From assembly GCA_050015495.1 (NCBI GenBank), contig JBEKBH010000013.1, positions 1 through 64,000 of the forward strand: 64,000 nt of DNA, in the 5' to 3' direction. The DNA is from Palsa-1439 sp050015495. Its GTDB lineage: Bacteria > Verrucomicrobiota > Verrucomicrobiia > Palsa-1439. The notes beneath the pieces are model-generated. The model was not told the DNA's origin. It did no database searches and saw nothing but the letters and a program-made list of their open reading frames with translations. Position 1 is the stretch's first letter, and each line of letters starts with the position of its first letter. The position numbers and the translations under genes are program-made. Below, piece by piece: positions 1-8,931 of this stretch.

Positions 1-130
1 CCAGCAAATTGTAGTAACTCTCCGCCGGATTCGAAATCAACGATTCCAACCGGGCCAACGGGGCGGTGTACGCGTACATCCCGATGACCAGCAGGCACAC
101 AGCGCCCAGTGATTTCCACGCGTTTTTCAT
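1..130 (-). CDS. N-terminal fragment of a secreted or membrane-anchored protein, cut by the window edge
   Basis: Reading leftwards from an ATG at 130, the frame stays open for 43 codons to the window edge. It begins MKNAWKSLGAVCLLVIGMYA: a short basic start followed by a hydrophobic stretch of about 14 residues, which looks like a signal peptide or signal anchor. After it comes a polar segment (about residues 24-43) with no recognisable motif. The gene continues outside the window, so its function cannot be given. The 260 bases between its start and the divergent tRNA-Lys would hold its promoter; I could not identify one with confidence. Confidence 0.6.
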   Translation of the reverse strand, partial: MKNAWKSLGAVCLLVIGMYAYTAPLARLESLISNPAESYYNLL

Positions 131-390
131 TGTGCCACACCGACCTTGCCCGTGTACCGTTGCCGCAAGAACATCATCCGCGTGACAACATTTTATACAC
201 TTCCTGAGTCGAACACACGCGCTTTGTCGTGCGAAGAACCGTACGGGCTTGTCCACCGCCTACACATACCCGTCAGCCGCATACAGCGTATTCCGGTTCG
301 GGTTGCCCGGGGCGATTTGGTTTTTGACACTGACAAATCACTATGGCAGAGTCGCGCCGCTCCCGTCCCCGCGCCCGACGCGCCATCGGC

Positions 391-466
391 GAGCCGGTAG
401 CTCAGTTGGTAGAGCAACGGCCTTTTAAGCCGTGGGTCGAGGGTTCGAATCCCTCCCGGCTCACCA
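391..466 (+). tRNA. tRNA-Lys (anticodon TTT)
   Basis: A full cloverleaf can be drawn by eye. The 7-bp acceptor stem is GAGCCGG with CCGGCTC, the D-arm is GCTC...GAGC, and the anticodon stem ACGGC/GCCGT encloses loop CTTTTAA, giving anticodon TTT. The T-arm contains GGTTCGAATCC. The discriminator base is A463 and the 3' CCA is encoded at 464-466. Encoded CCA is also present in the tRNA-Ala of this window. Confidence 0.96.
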
Positions 467-629
467 GCACAAAAAACCTCACACACGGTCTCTTGTTAAC
501 CGTTGGCAATGTAACGGCGCACTTGGACGCCCGCACCGCAACGCCCGCCGCATTTCGCCCAGGCCAGGCGGCTTGACGATTGAAGTTCTTGCAGTTGGAC
601 ATCGCCGTGAAGTATACGAATAACCGGTA

Positions 630-2375
630 ATGAAACTTTTTCCTGACAAGAAACTGGCTGGCATTCTCTGTCCCGTCTTCTCCATTCGGACCGAGAACGA
701 TCTGGGCATTGGCGACACCGAGGGGGTGCGCCAGATGATCGATTGGTGTCACCAGCATGGGATCGGCCTCCTGCAGGTGTTGCCGATCAACGAGACGAGC
801 GACGATAATTCTCCGTACAACGCCATCAGCTCGATGGCACTCGATCCGACAACCATCGCCATCTCGCCCGAGCACATTCCCGATTTGTCCGCCGCGAAGT
901 TCAAGGAGATCGCGAAGCCGGAGTTGCTCAAGGAACTGCGCGCAGGCCCGGTGAAGTACACGAAAGTGAAGGAACTGAAGCGGTCACTCTTGCGCGCGGC
1001 GTTCGATGCGTTTCTCACGAAACACTGGAACAAGAAGTCCGAACGCGCCGATGCGTTCCGCGCGTTTCTGGCCGACAATGGCGACTGGATTTCCGACTAC
1101 GCCATGTTCCGCGTGTTGATGGAGGATTATCACAACTGGCCGACGTGGGATGAATGGCCGCAGGACCGCCAGAACCCGAAACGGGCCTGGTCATGGTTCC
1201 TCTCGCTGCCGACCAAACAGCGCGACGAGTACGCCGAGCGGATCCTGTTTTGCGCGTACGTGCAATGGATCGCTTACGACCAGTGGACGAGAATCAAGGA
1301 GTACGGCACGAACCGGAAGGTGTGCCTGATGGGCGATATCCCGTTCGGCGTCAACCGCTACAGTTCCGATGTCTGGGGCAACCGCGAGATCTTCGACCTC
1401 GACTGGAGCGGCGGCTGCCCGCCCGAGAAAACGTTCAAGGTCGATGCCTTCACGGAGAAATGGGGCCAGAACTGGGGTATCCCGCTCTACAAATGGGATG
1501 TGTCCCGCGCACGCAATCACGACTGGTGGCGGATTCGTTGCGGCAACATCCAGAAAATTTTCCATCTGTTCCGCGTCGATCACGTGCTCGGTTTCTTCCG
1601 CATTTACTCGTTCCCGTGGCAACCGAAGTACAACGCCAAGTTCCTGCCGCTGACCGAGCCCGAGGCGGCGAAACTCACGGGCGGACGGTTGCCGCATTTT
1701 CAACCGTACGCCGACGACACACCCGAAGGCGCGAAGTTCAACCAGAAGCAGGGCGAGGAATTGTTGGCGATGGTGCTGGCGGCCGCGGGCGATATGGTCG
1801 TCGTCGCCGAAGACCTCGGGGTCGTTCCCCCGTACGTCCCGATCGCTCTCGACCACCTGAAGATCCCCGGCTACAAGATCCCGCACTTCCTGCGCGAGAA
1901 GGACAGCTCATTTGTGGACGGCAAGACCTACCCACGGCTCTCGCTCGCGACGCCGGCGACACACGACCATGATCCGATCGCCAAGATGTGGCGCGAGTTG
2001 TGGGAGAAGGTGGACGCGGGCAGGAACAGTCAGGATGGGAACGCTCGTTACCAATCGGAAGAGGCGCAAAAGGAGCTGGCGCGTTGGATGGTGTATTGCG
2101 GCGCGAATCATCAGGAGCCGCCGCGCGCCTTCAACGACGAGGTCCACAAGCTCATCCTGCGCGGCGTGCTGACCTCGAATTCGTGGCTCGCCGTGTTCCT
2201 GATCACCGACGTGTTTGGCACCGAGGGCCGGTTCAACGTCCCCGGCGCCGTCAACGAGGGCAACTGGTCTTATCGCTTGGAGAAGACCGTTGCCGAACTC
2301 GACAACGATCCGCATCTCCTCCACAAAACCCAGATGTTCGCCAAGCTCGTCAGGGAATCGCGCCGGCTGCCGTAG
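630..2375 (+). CDS. malQ: 4-alpha-glucanotransferase (amylomaltase, GH77)
   Basis: Cytosolic amylomaltase that transfers alpha-1,4-glucan segments between maltodextrins in glycogen or maltose metabolism. The 581-residue length is in the family range. The three GH77 catalytic acids are visible: the nucleophile D317 in FRVDHVLGFFRIY, the acid/base E394 in VVAEDLGVVPP, and the transition-state Asp D446 in ATHDHDP. The loop around GDIPFGVNRYSSDVW is also typical. ATG 630 is the first start ahead of the conserved N-terminal LAGILCPVFSIRTENDLGIGD segment; the ribosome binding site is weak. The gene is single, lies downstream of tRNA-Lys, and ends 2 bp from the convergent bcp stop, so the two transcripts must meet here without room for a terminator. 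Confidence 0.95.
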   Translation: MKLFPDKKLAGILCPVFSIRTENDLGIGDTEGVRQMIDWCHQHGIGLLQVLPINETSDDNSPYNAISSMALDPTTIAISPEHIPDLSAAKFKEIAKPELLKELRAGPVKYTKVKELKRSLLRAAFDAFLTKHWNKKSERADAFRAFLADNGDWISDYAMFRVLMEDYHNWPTWDEWPQDRQNPKRAWSWFLSLPTKQRDEYAERILFCAYVQWIAYDQWTRIKEYGTNRKVCLMGDIPFGVNRYSSDVWGNREIFDLDWSGGCPPEKTFKVDAFTEKWGQNWGIPLYKWDVSRARNHDWWRIRCGNIQKIFHLFRVDHVLGFFRIYSFPWQPKYNAKFLPLTEPEAAKLTGGRLPHFQPYADDTPEGAKFNQKQGEELLAMVLAAAGDMVVVAEDLGVVPPYVPIALDHLKIPGYKIPHFLREKDSSFVDGKTYPRLSLATPATHDHDPIAKMWRELWEKVDAGRNSQDGNARYQSEEAQKELARWMVYCGANHQEPPRAFNDEVHKLILRGVLTSNSWLAVFLITDVFGTEGRFNVPGAVNEGNWSYRLEKTVAELDNDPHLLHKTQMFAKLVRESRRLP

Positions 2376-2377
2376 CG

Positions 2378-2818
2378 CTACGCCTCCGCAATCGCGGCCC
2401 GAACCTCTTCCGCATGTCCGGCGGGTTTGACCTTGCGGAAGATCTTCGTGATCGCGCCGTCGGGGCTGATCACAAACGTGCTGCGCTCGATCCCCATGAA
2501 CGTCTTGCCGTACATGGATTTCTCCTTCCACACGCCGTACGCCGTGGCAATTGTGTGGTCCTCGTCGGCCACGAGCGAATAGGGCAGACCATGTTCCGCA
2601 ATGAACTTCTCGTGCGATTCCGGCGAATCCGGGCTAACGCCAAGAACGACAGCGTTCTGCTCGGTGATCTTTTGATACATATCGCGAAATTCGCACGCTT
2701 CGGTCGTGCAGCCCGGTGTAAAATCCTTCGGGTAGAAATACACGACACAGGTCGAACCCTTGTTGGCGGTCAATTCGAGAAACGGCGGTGCTTCGTCACC
2801 TTCTTGAAGTTGTTTCAC
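2378..2818 (-). CDS. bcp: Thiol peroxiredoxin, BCP/PrxQ family
   Basis: Reduces hydrogen peroxide and organic hydroperoxides using thioredoxin. The TPGCTTEAC motif places the peroxidatic Cys at residue 37 and a resolving Cys five residues later at 42, the E. coli BCP spacing. Compared with E. coli BCP, the stretch before the active site is about nine residues shorter. I chose the GTG at 2818 because it is preceded by GGAAAGGAAAG and gives a normal 146-residue protein; an in-frame start at 2872 would add an unlikely 18-residue tail. The start lies inside the last codons of nth (23-bp overlap), so the two genes are probably translationally coupled as nth-bcp, a DNA-repair and peroxide-defence pair. 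Confidence 0.93.
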   Translation of the reverse strand: MKQLQEGDEAPPFLELTANKGSTCVVYFYPKDFTPGCTTEACEFRDMYQKITEQNAVVLGVSPDSPESHEKFIAEHGLPYSLVADEDHTIATAYGVWKEKSMYGKTFMGIERSTFVISPDGAITKIFRKVKPAGHAEEVRAAIAEA

Positions 2819-3482
2819 GTTGCTTTCCTTTCCATAATACCCCGACCCGGGGACAAACATCGGCCACTTCACATTGGATGCAGTCGGGCTTGCGCGCGGT
2901 GCAACGTTTTCGTCCGTGCCAGATCAGCAAATGCGAGAAATCAATCCAATCCTGGTGTGGGACGATTTTCATGAGCGCCTGCTCGATCTTCTCGGGTGTC
3001 GTCTGGCGGGTTAGTCCCATCCGACGGGCAAGCCGCGACACATGTGTGTCCACCACGACGCCTTCGGCCTTGCCATAGGCGACACCGAGCACCACGTTTG
3101 CCGTTTTGCGCCCGATGCCGTCCAGTTCGATCAGTTCGTCGAGGGTGCCGGGCACCCGGCCGCCATACTCCGCCACGAGGCTCCGGCAGCAGTTCCGAAT
3201 CGAGCGCGCCTTGTTCCGAAAAAACCCGGTGCTGCGAATGATACCCTCAAGTTCCGCGGGACGAGCCGCGGCGAAATCAGCGGCGGTGCGGTACCGCCGA
3301 AACAAGGCCGGGGTGACGAGATTGACGCGTTGGTCGGTGCATTGCGCGCTGAGAATGGTGGCAACGAGGAGCTGGAGCGGGTTCTGATGATGCAGGGCGC
3401 AGCGCGCCTCCGGGTAGGCGGCCCGCAAACGGCGCAAAATGGTGCGACAACGCGCCATCAATTTGCTCTTGGCAACGTTCAC
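2796..3482 (-). CDS. nth: Endonuclease III (4Fe-4S base-excision repair glycosylase/lyase)
   Basis: Removes oxidised pyrimidines and nicks the abasic site. The helix-hairpin-helix motif LDGIGRKTANVV contains the catalytic Lys (K126), the catalytic Asp is D145 in VDTHV, and the C-terminal cluster loop has the exact C-x6-C-x2-C-x5-C spacing (C194, C201, C204, C210). At 228 residues it is slightly longer than E. coli Nth because of N- and C-terminal tails. The start is a GTG at 3482 without a clear ribosome binding site; an internal ATG at 3458 is an alternative. It is the first gene of the nth-bcp pair. Confidence 0.95.
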   Translation of the reverse strand: MNVAKSKLMARCRTILRRLRAAYPEARCALHHQNPLQLLVATILSAQCTDQRVNLVTPALFRRYRTAADFAAARPAELEGIIRSTGFFRNKARSIRNCCRSLVAEYGGRVPGTLDELIELDGIGRKTANVVLGVAYGKAEGVVVDTHVSRLARRMGLTRQTTPEKIEQALMKIVPHQDWIDFSHLLIWHGRKRCTARKPDCIQCEVADVCPRVGVLWKGKQRETTSRR

Positions 3483-3559
3483 GAGTCGCAGTATAGCATA
3501 CGGGTAACGACGAGCTCAGTTTCACCGCCGCGATTTCAACGAAGAAGAGGAGATAGATT

Positions 3560-3871
3560 ATGGCACACATAGTGTGTGAACCCTGTGTCGGCTGCAAGTA
3601 CACCGATTGCGTGGAAGTTTGTCCCGTGAATTGTTTTTACGAAGTCGATGATCGGCTGTACATCCATCCCGACGAATGCATCGACTGCACGGCATGTGTG
3701 CCGGTCTGCCCGGTGGAGGCGATTTTTACAGAAAGCGATGTGCCGGAGAAGTGGAAGCCATTCATCGCGGAAAACCGCGACAAACTCGCGGGCGCGGCCA
3801 ACATTACCGCCAAGAAGGATCCGCTCGGGAAGGACAAACCCGAGTGCCAGCCGGGCGCACGCAAACCCTAG
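3560..3871 (+). CDS. fdxA: 7Fe ferredoxin (3Fe-4S plus 4Fe-4S)
   Basis: Small soluble electron carrier of 103 residues. The N-terminus (CVGCKYTDCVEVCPVNC, then HPDECIDCTACVPVCP) matches the Azotobacter FdI/FdxA cysteine pattern, with ligands for one 3Fe-4S and one 4Fe-4S cluster. The family C-terminal tail with an ITAKKDPL-type segment follows. The start is well supported by AGGAG about eight bases upstream of ATG 3560. It is divergent from nth and stands alone, so the redox partner cannot be named. Confidence 0.95.
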   Translation: MAHIVCEPCVGCKYTDCVEVCPVNCFYEVDDRLYIHPDECIDCTACVPVCPVEAIFTESDVPEKWKPFIAENRDKLAGAANITAKKDPLGKDKPECQPGARKP

Positions 3872-3916
3872 GCGGCACGGCCGTCTTTCGGCAAACTTTC
3901 GAAATAACCGGCGGCC

Positions 3917-5518
3917 CTAATGGGGCGCGCTGGTCGCGTCGTTCTTCGGTGCGGTCGTTGCCGTTGCGCCGTGACCCTGTTCGGTCTGTTGATCCATCGG
4001 CGGGTAGCGGTAATACACTTCGAGGATCAGCGCGCCGAGCGCAGTGGAGTAGGCGGGCGTCGCCGCGAGTGCCCGGGTTTCCATCGTGCTGTTGGGCGGC
4101 GGCATCCAGTGACCGTCACCGCGTTGGTTCTTGATCAGCGTGTCGCGAATCTGCCGGTTCCAATACTGCCAATATGAACCACCGCCCTGAAACATTGCCT
4201 GCGTGATGTAATACCAGCCGTACAGGACGTAATCGCCCTGGGTTTTGTCCCACTCGACCCGTTGCTCGCGGAGATAGTCAAGGGCAGCCTGGATACGTTG
4301 GTCCTTGCCATTGCCAAGAAGTTGCTGGCAGAACACGCCGATGGCGGTCATCGACGGGGAACGCTCCGGCGTTTGATAACCGAAACCGGGGTCCTTCACG
4401 TCATACATGTTCCAGAGGAACTGGCTGGCCTTGTCGTAAACTTCCTGCGGCACATTCAGCCCGGCCGCCCGGGCCGACGTCAGCGCCATGATCATCCATC
4501 CCGTGACCGATACATCCGAATCATCTGACGACGGACGATAGCGCCATCCGCCAGCATGTTGGGCGTTGACCTTGGTGGCAGATTGTCCGCGAATGATCGC
4601 GTTCAACACGCGGTCCAGCGGTTCGCGCAACACGGGGGATTGCGTCATCGCATACCCTTCCACCAGCGCCAGAGCCACCAAGCCCTGCGAATCCCCTCCG
4701 ATATAATCTTGCGATGTGTCGGAAACGAGACCATCGCCGCCCACGTGGAGCGACAAATAGTCCAGTGCCCTGCCGACGGTATCGCCGAATTCGACGGAAT
4801 CGGGCGTCTCGCCGTGCCCGAGAAAGGCCAGCGTGCCCAATGCGGTGCCGGCAGCGGTACTCTCGCCGCATTTCCACGAACCATTCGCCTCCTGGTGTGC
4901 CTTGAGCCATCGCAATCCGGCCACGACCGCGCGTTCCGTTTCGGTGCTGCCGTTGTACTGGTTGAGATTGCTGGCGCGCTGTGGGCCCATACGCGCCCCC
5001 CAAATTCCGCCGCCGGGTCCTTTGATTCCCGCAGTGCCAATCGCCATGTCGCCGAGACCGCCCAAGGTCATCAAACCCACGTCGGTTGGACCACCCTCGG
5101 GTCGCGCGATCGCACTCGCGCTGTCGCTCACGACCCCGATCACGTCGGCTACGGACTCCTGACCCGGCTGCGCGGACGGACTCGCGAGATGCGCCTCGTA
5201 GGATTCTGGCGTGCCTCCACCGGCCGTTGGAACCCCACCGGGACCTTTCCCCATCGTGCCATCACCTGCGCCGAGCGTTGGGCCATTGTAATCGAAGTTC
5301 CGGTCGAGGGTGTTCTGGCCTTGCGCGACCTTGTCGACGGTACGCGGTGGGAGCACACCCGCGTCGAACGTCGCAACGATTCTCGGGCGAGTCGCGCCGA
5401 TCTTGATCCAGCCAAACGCCGCGATCAACGTGACGTGTATCAGCAGAGCAACGAGAAAGGCGTACAGGAGGCGCGTGTTTGCCGCCAACCATACTAGGAA
5501 TCTTATGATGGCTTTCAT
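3917..5518 (-). CDS. TonB-like N-terminal anchor fused to a prenyltransferase/squalene-oxidase-repeat toroid
   Basis: 533 residues and the last gene of the ExbB-ExbD-ExbD-TPR operon; it starts 3 bp after the TPR gene. Residues 17-38 (LLYAFLVALLIHVTLIAAFG) form a single N-terminal membrane segment with a histidine (H28) inside it, as in TonB. A Gly/Pro-rich linker runs to about residue 185. Then come alpha/alpha-toroid repeats of the squalene-cyclase/prenyltransferase fold (TERAVVAGLRWLKAHQ, DSDVSVTGWMIMALTSAR, GDYVLYGWYYITQAM). The cyclase DXDDTA and QW motifs are not intact, so I do not call an enzyme. Known: such toroid proteins occur near ExbD genes in PVC bacteria. Inferred: it is the energised periplasmic output of this ExbB/D motor. 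The topology (N-in, bulk periplasmic) is predicted only. Confidence 0.8.
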   Translation of the reverse strand: MKAIIRFLVWLAANTRLLYAFLVALLIHVTLIAAFGWIKIGATRPRIVATFDAGVLPPRTVDKVAQGQNTLDRNFDYNGPTLGAGDGTMGKGPGGVPTAGGGTPESYEAHLASPSAQPGQESVADVIGVVSDSASAIARPEGGPTDVGLMTLGGLGDMAIGTAGIKGPGGGIWGARMGPQRASNLNQYNGSTETERAVVAGLRWLKAHQEANGSWKCGESTAAGTALGTLAFLGHGETPDSVEFGDTVGRALDYLSLHVGGDGLVSDTSQDYIGGDSQGLVALALVEGYAMTQSPVLREPLDRVLNAIIRGQSATKVNAQHAGGWRYRPSSDDSDVSVTGWMIMALTSARAAGLNVPQEVYDKASQFLWNMYDVKDPGFGYQTPERSPSMTAIGVFCQQLLGNGKDQRIQAALDYLREQRVEWDKTQGDYVLYGWYYITQAMFQGGGSYWQYWNRQIRDTLIKNQRGDGHWMPPPNSTMETRALAATPAYSTALGALILEVYYRYPPMDQQTEQGHGATATTAPKNDATSAPH

Positions 5519-5521
5519 CCG

Positions 5522-8506
5522 TCAGGACTGCTGTGGTTGGGCGGGCAGGGATTCCAATTCCTTTTTCGCATCGGCGGCGAACAAGCCATGGGGAAATCGC
5601 CGGAGATACGCTTCAAACGCCCGGCGCGCGATCTGCGGATTGCCGAGCGCTTCGTGGCATTGTCCGCTGCGAAATGCCGCCTCTTCGCCGTGCGGGCCGT
5701 TCATCACCAGCGACGCGCGCAGGTAGTACGCCAACGCGGTCTTCTTGTTTTCCCGTTGGTCACCGCCAAACGAAAAATAGCAATTGCCCAACAGGTAGGC
5801 GGCTTCGCCCGAGCTTTCACCCGTCGCGCCAACCATGACGGTGGTAAGAAGTTCAATCGCCTTCGTATTATGAGGATCCCGCGGGTTTCCACCATTGCCA
5901 CGGGCAAGATATGCTTTGGCAAGGCCCAGCTCGGCGCGGTCATGAAGCGCCCCCGGTGGCGTGTTCGTCACCATCTGGCCAAAGATCCCCTCGGCGTCGT
6001 CGAGTTGATTCATCGCCAGCCCGCTTTCCCCCAAACCAAGTCGGGCCTGCGGCGCGGTGAGCGTGTCGTCCGGATAGAGCGTGAGTGAGTGTTTGTACGC
6101 TCGCCTGGCTTGGGTGAGCTGTCCACGACGGAGAAGGGCGTCGCCAATGGCGATATAGGTCGCTGACGGTAGATGGTCTTTCCCGGGTTCGCCAAGCAGT
6201 TTCAGCGCGGCGGCGTACGCGCGCGCCGAATCACCCTCCGCCAGCGCCAGCTCAATTGTGCTCGTAATCGTAGCCGTGCGGACACCGTTGTTTTGCCGAT
6301 ACGCGGCGGCTAGGCGATCCAGACGGGTGTAGGCTTCATTGAATTGTCTCGCGGCGCGGTAAGCCTCGGCGATCCGGGCAACCATGGCATTTACCGTCGC
6401 GGGATCGTCACGGAATTTACCGACGAGCGTTTCGCAGTCCGCCACGGCGTTGGCCACATCGCCACGGGCTTCCAGAATGGCGGCGATGCGCATCCCGGAC
6501 GCCACCGCCGCGTTGCGGAGGTCCACCGTCACGTCAGTTGCCGATATGGCCCGCGCGATAACGTCGCGGTATGTTGTGAGAGCCTCGTCTGTCTTCCTGT
6601 CGCGTTCCAATTGCGAGGCGATGGAATACAACGCACTGCCAACACGCGCGTGGGTCGGGTAGCGCGCCACGAAGTTACGGAACTGCGCCACCATTTCCTC
6701 GGGCTTGTTCTCTGCCCCATAACAGTTGGCAATTTCGTATGTGGCAAGCGGCGCGAACGCGCTATCCGGAAATCTACCGACCAGTTTCCGATACGAGTTC
6801 ATCGCCTCGTCGAAATGCGCCAGGGCATATTGATTACGAGCGAGTTGGTAGAGGGCTTCCGCCGCGAGCGGGTTCTCCGGCCAGCGGCTGACGAATTCCT
6901 GGAAGCACGCAACCGCCTTTTCGAAATGCGCCGCGGCCATCGGTTTATCCGCCGGATCGGTTTCTCGGGCAGCGAGGCAGGCGTTGAGGTAACCGAGTTG
7001 GAAGATGACTTCAGGGATCAAGGCGCTGGAAGGGTAGGTGACGCGCAATTGCTCGTAGTCCGTGACGGCATCAGCGAGATCTGCGCGAGCGGTCGCCGGA
7101 TCGCTGGTCTTCTGAGAGATCTCGAAGCAGCACCGCCCCAATCGGCACAGGGCATCCGGCATCATCGCGCTGTCGGGGTGCTGTCGGACGAATTCCAGGA
7201 AACTATCGCGCGCAGAGCCGAAGTCGTGGAGGGTGTAGTAGCCATCGGCAATCCGAAAGTCTGCGGTCTCGAGAATGGGCAATCGAGGGTTCGACGCGAC
7301 CAGCTTGCGGAAGCGGTCGAGAGCTTCCGAAGTCTTGCCCGATGCGGAAAGAGCTTCGGCTTCGAGTAACAGGACGTCATCGGCGAACGCACTTTTTGGA
7401 TAACGGGCTTGAAATTCCCTGGCGGCGCCCACGCCTTCGTCGAATCGATGCTGTTCGATCAGTTCCCGAATCGAACCGACGCGGGCTTGCTCCGCGAGCT
7501 TCTCGTTCGGATGAACCGCGAGAAACTCGCGGTACGCGGCAGACGCCTCCTCGGGACGACCCAGCGATTGGTAGCAACTGGCCATGCGAAACAGAGCCGA
7601 GGTCCCCAGGTCCGGCCCTGCTTCACACCGGGCCAGAAGCTGGCGCAGGTCGCTCAATCGCCTCTCATAGGTTGAAAGCGCCCCCCGCTGCGCGTTGTTC
7701 CCCTGCGCAGGTTGAAGGTCATTGATCTGACGGCGAAGATTTTCGATCAGACTGGTTTTCGGTTGCACTCGTTTGTAGCAGGCAATGGCATTGGTCCAGC
7801 GCCCCGCCTCGAACATAGTCTCGCCCGCAAGGAAGAACCCTTCCGAGGCGCGCGCAGTATTTGCGTCTGGCGGGATCTGCTCGTAAATGCGAAGGGCGGC
7901 ATCATACCGTTTCCCAGCCGTCAGGATCTGGGCGGTGAGAAACTGCGCGTCCAGGATCGTGGCCGGGTCGCCGGCGAATTGGGTGCGGACTTTCTGCAAG
8001 ATGCCCTGGGGCGATGCAAGGTCTCCCTGATTAAAGAGCGTCCACGCCTCGCCGAGCAGAGCTCGTGGAAACAGTTCATGGTTCGGATACTTCGCTTCGA
8101 ATTCATGATACAACCCCAAGGCTATCGGGTAGTTGTTCAACTCGAGATAACACTCAGCCTCTTTCAAAATCGCGTCGGGGATCATCGAGGCGGCCGGGTA
8201 GCCTTTCCGCAGACGGTCGAAGGTGTTGATGGCCTCGTGATATTTCTGCATCCCGGCCCAGCACCAGCCCTGAAGATAAATCGCCCGCGGGACCGCCGCG
8301 CTGAACCGGTACTGGCTTTCAAATGCCTGGAATGCCGCGAGGGCTTCGGCGATCCTACCGTTGTCGTAAAGCGTCTGGGCCGCCTGATAGGCCTTCACTG
8401 TCACCGATTCTGGTTCTTGCGCGGGTGTTTGCGGCGTCAGACAGATCGCCGCAAGCAGGGCAGCCGACAAGGTCCAGAGGCGATGTGTGTGGGACGATGG
8501 GGTCAT
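5522..8506 (-). CDS. Large periplasmic TPR protein (YbgF/BamD-like repeats) of the ExbBD operon
   Basis: 994 residues. The ATG at 8506 overlaps the preceding ExbD stop as ATGA. The N-terminus has a signal peptide (hydrophobic LWTLSAALLAAICL, then TPQTPAQ), so the protein is exported. Nearly all the rest is tetratricopeptide-like helix pairs about 34-40 residues long, with recurring YPxSxxxPxAxxxLG and AxxxYxxFxxxYP patterns as in YbgF/CpoB and BamD-type envelope TPRs. No enzymatic motif was seen. A longer in-frame start at 8572 would lie inside exbD and lack the overlap. Probable role, by inference: a scaffold linking the ExbB/D motor to cell-wall or outer-membrane partners, like CpoB in the Tol-Pal system. 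Confidence 0.85.
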   Translation of the reverse strand: MTPSSHTHRLWTLSAALLAAICLTPQTPAQEPESVTVKAYQAAQTLYDNGRIAEALAAFQAFESQYRFSAAVPRAIYLQGWCWAGMQKYHEAINTFDRLRKGYPAASMIPDAILKEAECYLELNNYPIALGLYHEFEAKYPNHELFPRALLGEAWTLFNQGDLASPQGILQKVRTQFAGDPATILDAQFLTAQILTAGKRYDAALRIYEQIPPDANTARASEGFFLAGETMFEAGRWTNAIACYKRVQPKTSLIENLRRQINDLQPAQGNNAQRGALSTYERRLSDLRQLLARCEAGPDLGTSALFRMASCYQSLGRPEEASAAYREFLAVHPNEKLAEQARVGSIRELIEQHRFDEGVGAAREFQARYPKSAFADDVLLLEAEALSASGKTSEALDRFRKLVASNPRLPILETADFRIADGYYTLHDFGSARDSFLEFVRQHPDSAMMPDALCRLGRCCFEISQKTSDPATARADLADAVTDYEQLRVTYPSSALIPEVIFQLGYLNACLAARETDPADKPMAAAHFEKAVACFQEFVSRWPENPLAAEALYQLARNQYALAHFDEAMNSYRKLVGRFPDSAFAPLATYEIANCYGAENKPEEMVAQFRNFVARYPTHARVGSALYSIASQLERDRKTDEALTTYRDVIARAISATDVTVDLRNAAVASGMRIAAILEARGDVANAVADCETLVGKFRDDPATVNAMVARIAEAYRAARQFNEAYTRLDRLAAAYRQNNGVRTATITSTIELALAEGDSARAYAAALKLLGEPGKDHLPSATYIAIGDALLRRGQLTQARRAYKHSLTLYPDDTLTAPQARLGLGESGLAMNQLDDAEGIFGQMVTNTPPGALHDRAELGLAKAYLARGNGGNPRDPHNTKAIELLTTVMVGATGESSGEAAYLLGNCYFSFGGDQRENKKTALAYYLRASLVMNGPHGEEAAFRSGQCHEALGNPQIARRAFEAYLRRFPHGLFAADAKKELESLPAQPQQS

Positions 8507-8931
8507 TGAACCGAGGCCAGTTTGTCGGGAAGCGGGCGCAAGGCGACCTTGGTCAGGTGTGCCTGGGCGCACGCATCCAATGTGCTGACCACATCTTGGT
8601 AGCTGGAGTCGGGGTCAGCCTCGATGATGATGGTGGTGTCCTGTCCAACCGCGGTCAGTTGCATCATGGCGTCGCGAAGCCCTGGAAGATCATACGTGGT
8701 GGCGCCGTTGACGACGATGTTGTCCTGGTTCTTCACGTGGAGGACGATATCGAGCGGCACTTGCACGGGTGTGCTGGTGGAAGCCACGAGTGGCAGCGTG
8801 GCATTGAGGCGATTCTCCCGCTTGCTGAAGGTCGAAAAACTCATGTAGAACACCAACAGCATGAGAATTGTGTCGATCATCGGAATGATCTCGATGCGCG
8901 CCCGCTTGATGGTTCGACGCTTCAGTTTCAT
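8503..8931 (-). CDS. ExbD/TolR-type biopolymer transport protein, copy 2
   Basis: 142 residues: a short cytoplasmic start (RRTIKRARIEIIPM), one membrane helix with the proton-path Asp in MIDTILMLLVFYMSFS, then a periplasmic domain. This is the ExbD/TolR plan: one transmembrane helix and a small periplasmic alpha/beta domain. Its start overlaps the end of the upstream ExbD by 4 bp, and its stop overlaps the TPR gene start by 4 bp. It is clearly a duplicate of the neighbouring exbD (same cytoplasmic and membrane segments) but the periplasmic part has diverged strongly. Functional ExbD works as a dimer inside an ExbB pentamer, so a heterodimer of the two copies is possible. Confidence 0.92.
   Translation of the reverse strand: MKLKRRTIKRARIEIIPMIDTILMLLVFYMSFSTFSKRENRLNATLPLVASTSTPVQVPLDIVLHVKNQDNIVVNGATTYDLPGLRDAMMQLTAVGQDTTIIIEADPDSSYQDVVSTLDACAQAHLTKVALRPLPDKLASVQ

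Noticed and set aside
324..347. Promoter for tRNA-Lys (TTGACA followed by TATGGC)
   Set aside because: The two boxes are only 12 bp apart, too close for a sigma-70 promoter.
3917..5518. Calling the toroid protein a squalene-hopene cyclase
   Set aside because: The catalytic DXDDTA motif is missing, there is an N-terminal anchor, and the ExbB/D context does not fit hopanoid synthesis.
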